7,636 nucleotides of DNA from Gammaproteobacteria bacterium (lineage in GTDB: Bacteria; Pseudomonadota; Gammaproteobacteria; Poriferisulfidales; Oxydemutatoraceae). The stretch's first letter is position 1; each line of letters starts with the position of its first letter. The DNA lies in NCBI GenBank assembly GCA_007570905.1, contig RKSI01000144.1, positions 1-7,636 of the forward strand. The letters are read 5' to 3'. The notes beneath the pieces were generated by a model that was not told where the DNA came from, ran no database searches, and saw only the letters and a list, made by a program, of their open reading frames with translations. A program made the position numbers and the translations under genes. Below are positions 6,147-7,636 of the stretch, piece after piece.

Positions 6147-6188
6147 ACAACTCGCACCCGGAGTGGCTGGATTTTGTCTGACGGGGTT
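6146..6188 (+). repeat. 43-bp direct repeat, copy 2 (duplicated ilvE end / hldE start region)
   Basis: This copy is identical to 3891-3933. Its first part repeats the ilvE C-terminal codons but is no longer translated as IlvE. It now forms the short gap between the methyltransferase stop and hldE. It carries GGAG at 6160-6163 and a TTG at 6174-6176, spaced 10 nt as in copy 1. The first base is shared with the methyltransferase TAA stop, so the true duplication could be 42 bp if that A came with the insert. Confidence 0.97.
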
Positions 6189-7622
6189 GTGGCCGGGGCG
6201 GTGAGCGCGGGCGGCGCGCCCGACTTCAGCCGCGCGCGGCTGCTGGTGGTCGGCGATGTGATGATCGACCGCTACTTTCACGGCGCGACGCGGCGCATCT
6301 CGCCGGAGGCGCCGGTGCAGGCCGTGCATGTCGAGCAGTTTGAGGAGCGCCCGGGCGGCGCGGCCAATGTCGCCGTCAATGTCCGCGCGCTCGGCGCGGG
6401 CGCGGCGCTGATTGGCCTGACCGGCGACGACGCCGACGCCGGCGTGCTGCAACGCCTGCTCGGCGAGCACGGCGTCGGCGCCCACCTCGCCGCCGTGCGC
6501 GGCGGCACGACCATCGTCAAACTGCGCGTTGTCAGCCGCGGCCAGCAATTGATACGCCTGGATTTCGAGGACGGCTTCAAGGGCGCGGCGCTGTCGCAGG
6601 TGGAGACGCTGCTGAGCGCGCAACTGGGCGGCGCCGACGCAGTTGTTTTCTCCGACTACGCGAAGGGCTGCTTGCGTAATGTGCAGCGCCTTATCCGGCT
6701 GGCGCGCGGCGCCGGCAAGCCGGTGTTTGTGGATCCGAAGGGGCACGACTTCTCGCGTTACGCCGACGCCACCGTGCTGACGCCCAATTTCCCCGAGTTC
6801 GAGGCGGTGGTGGGGCCTTGCCGCAGCGACGACGAGATCGCCGAGAAAGGGTTGGCTCTGAAAACCCGTCTTGGGCTTGGCGCGTTGCTGGTGACGCGCG
6901 GCGAACACGGCATGTCGCTGGTGGAAAGCGCCGAGGTCGTGCACCACCTGCCGACGCAGGCGCACGAGGTGTACGATGTTACCGGCGCCGGCGACACCGC
7001 GATTTCGGTGTTGGCGACGGCGAGCGCGCTTGGCGTGCCGCTGGTGGAGGCGACGCGGCTCGCAAACCGCGCCGCCAGCCTGGTCGTCGAGAAGTCCGGC
7101 ACCGCGACGGTCAGCCGCGACGAACTGGACGGCGTCTTCGGGCGCGCCGGCGGCGGCGCGGTTTGCACGCGCGACGAATTGATGGCGCGGGTCGCCGATG
7201 CGCGCCGCGCCGGGCAGCGCATTGTCATGACCAACGGCTGTTTTGACTTGCTGCACGCCGGGCATGCCGCGTGCCTGGCCGAGGCGGCGCAACTCGGCGA
7301 CAAACTGCTGGTCGCGGTCAACGACGACGCTTCGGTCGCGGCGCTGAAGGGCGCCGGGCGGCCCATCAACCCGCTGCACCTGCGGATGCAACTGCTGGCG
7401 GCGCTGGAGGCGGTGGATTGGGTCGCGGCGTTTTCGGAAGCGACGCCGGAGCGGTTGATTGAGAGCGTGTCGCCGGATGTGCTGGTGAAGGGCGGCGATT
7501 ATGAGCCGCGCGACATCGCCGGTTACGCGCATGTCTCGCGCAGCGGCGGCGAGGTGGTGGTGCTGGATTATCTTGAGGGCGTATCAACCAGCAACCTGAT
7601 TGCCGACATCCGCAAGCAGTAG
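6174..7622 (+). CDS. hldE: Bifunctional heptose 7-phosphate kinase / heptose 1-phosphate adenylyltransferase
   Basis: HldE makes ADP-heptose precursor for the LPS inner core: its first domain phosphorylates D-beta-heptose 7-phosphate at C1, and the second transfers AMP from ATP. The 482-residue form has both domains. The N-terminal PfkB/ribokinase fold shows VVGDVMIDRY (25-34), GGAAN (61-65) and the catalytic GAGDT (271-275). The C-terminal nucleotidyltransferase has TNGCFDLLHAGH (353-364, the HxGH signature) and VKGGDY (438-443). The start is uncertain. TTG at 6174 has GGAG 10 nt upstream and lies in the repeat. GTG at 6201 gives an N-terminus of the length seen in E. coli HldE but has only a GGGG placed very close. 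GTG at 6189 is a third option. The gene is intact. It presumably overlapped the ilvE end before the R-M insertion and now depends on transcription through the cassette unless it has its own promoter, which I do not see. Confidence 0.95.
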   Translation: MSDGVVAGAVSAGGAPDFSRARLLVVGDVMIDRYFHGATRRISPEAPVQAVHVEQFEERPGGAANVAVNVRALGAGAALIGLTGDDADAGVLQRLLGEHGVGAHLAAVRGGTTIVKLRVVSRGQQLIRLDFEDGFKGAALSQVETLLSAQLGGADAVVFSDYAKGCLRNVQRLIRLARGAGKPVFVDPKGHDFSRYADATVLTPNFPEFEAVVGPCRSDDEIAEKGLALKTRLGLGALLVTRGEHGMSLVESAEVVHHLPTQAHEVYDVTGAGDTAISVLATASALGVPLVEATRLANRAASLVVEKSGTATVSRDELDGVFGRAGGGAVCTRDELMARVADARRAGQRIVMTNGCFDLLHAGHAACLAEAAQLGDKLLVAVNDDASVAALKGAGRPINPLHLRMQLLAALEAVDWVAAFSEATPERLIESVSPDVLVKGGDYEPRDIAGYAHVSRSGGEVVVLDYLEGVSTSNLIADIRKQ

Positions 7623-7636
7623 AGCGGCGGTTTCGG

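Noticed and set aside
3891..6188. CRISPR or tandem repeat array
   Set aside because: There are only two copies, 2.2 kb apart, and the repeat is coding host sequence, so it is a target duplication and not an array.
6057..7532. 491-residue minus-strand open frame opposite hldE
   Set aside because: It is His/Arg/Gln-rich shadow sequence without domains. hldE on the plus strand has all motifs of both its domains.
7623..7636. Terminator or next gene after hldE
   Set aside because: Only 14 bases remain, with no stem-loop or start signal that can be judged.

Overview
The window comes from a GC-rich Gram-negative bacterium, most likely a proteobacterium. Evidence for this is the LPS-core heptose gene hldE, a periplasmic-type ferric-binding protein with a Fur-type operator, and very GC-rich codon use outside one island. 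I cannot name the species. No rRNA, tRNA, CRISPR array, transposase or integrase is visible.

Left part (1-2944, minus strand): a compact ferric-iron ABC transporter operon read right to left, in the order fbpA (periplasmic Fe3+-binding protein), fbpB (two-domain permease) and fbpC (ATPase, cut by the window edge). The genes are spaced 2 nt apart and then overlap by 4 nt. In front of fbpA is a good sigma-70-type promoter (TTGACT, 17 nt, AATAAT) whose -10 lies inside a Fur-box-like array of hexamers, so iron repression is the expected control.

Middle and right (3012-7622, plus strand): ilvE (branched-chain aminotransferase) and hldE (bifunctional heptose kinase/adenylyltransferase) are two housekeeping genes that appear to have been adjacent and slightly overlapping. 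Between them sits a two-gene type II restriction-modification (R-M) cassette: a PD-(D/E)XK-like endonuclease followed, with a 4-nt overlap, by a gamma-class N6-adenine methyltransferase. The cassette is visibly poorer in GC than its neighbours.

The most interesting structure is a perfect 43-bp direct repeat (3891-3933 and 6146-6188) that brackets the cassette. The repeat is the ilvE/hldE junction itself: the last codons and stop of ilvE, a GGAG Shine-Dalgarno and a TTG start. Copy 1 completes ilvE and supplies the likely start of the endonuclease. Copy 2 sits in front of, or starts, hldE. The methyltransferase stop codon ends on the first base of copy 2. The insert is therefore almost pure coding sequence, and deleting one repeat unit (2255 bp) would restore an uninterrupted ilvE-hldE pair. 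This resembles the 'insertion with long target duplication' described for R-M genes in Helicobacter pylori. It suggests an R-M unit that enters an operon without breaking either neighbour and takes over the downstream gene's translation start. A perfect extended -10 element inside the endonuclease gene may let the methyltransferase be made independently.
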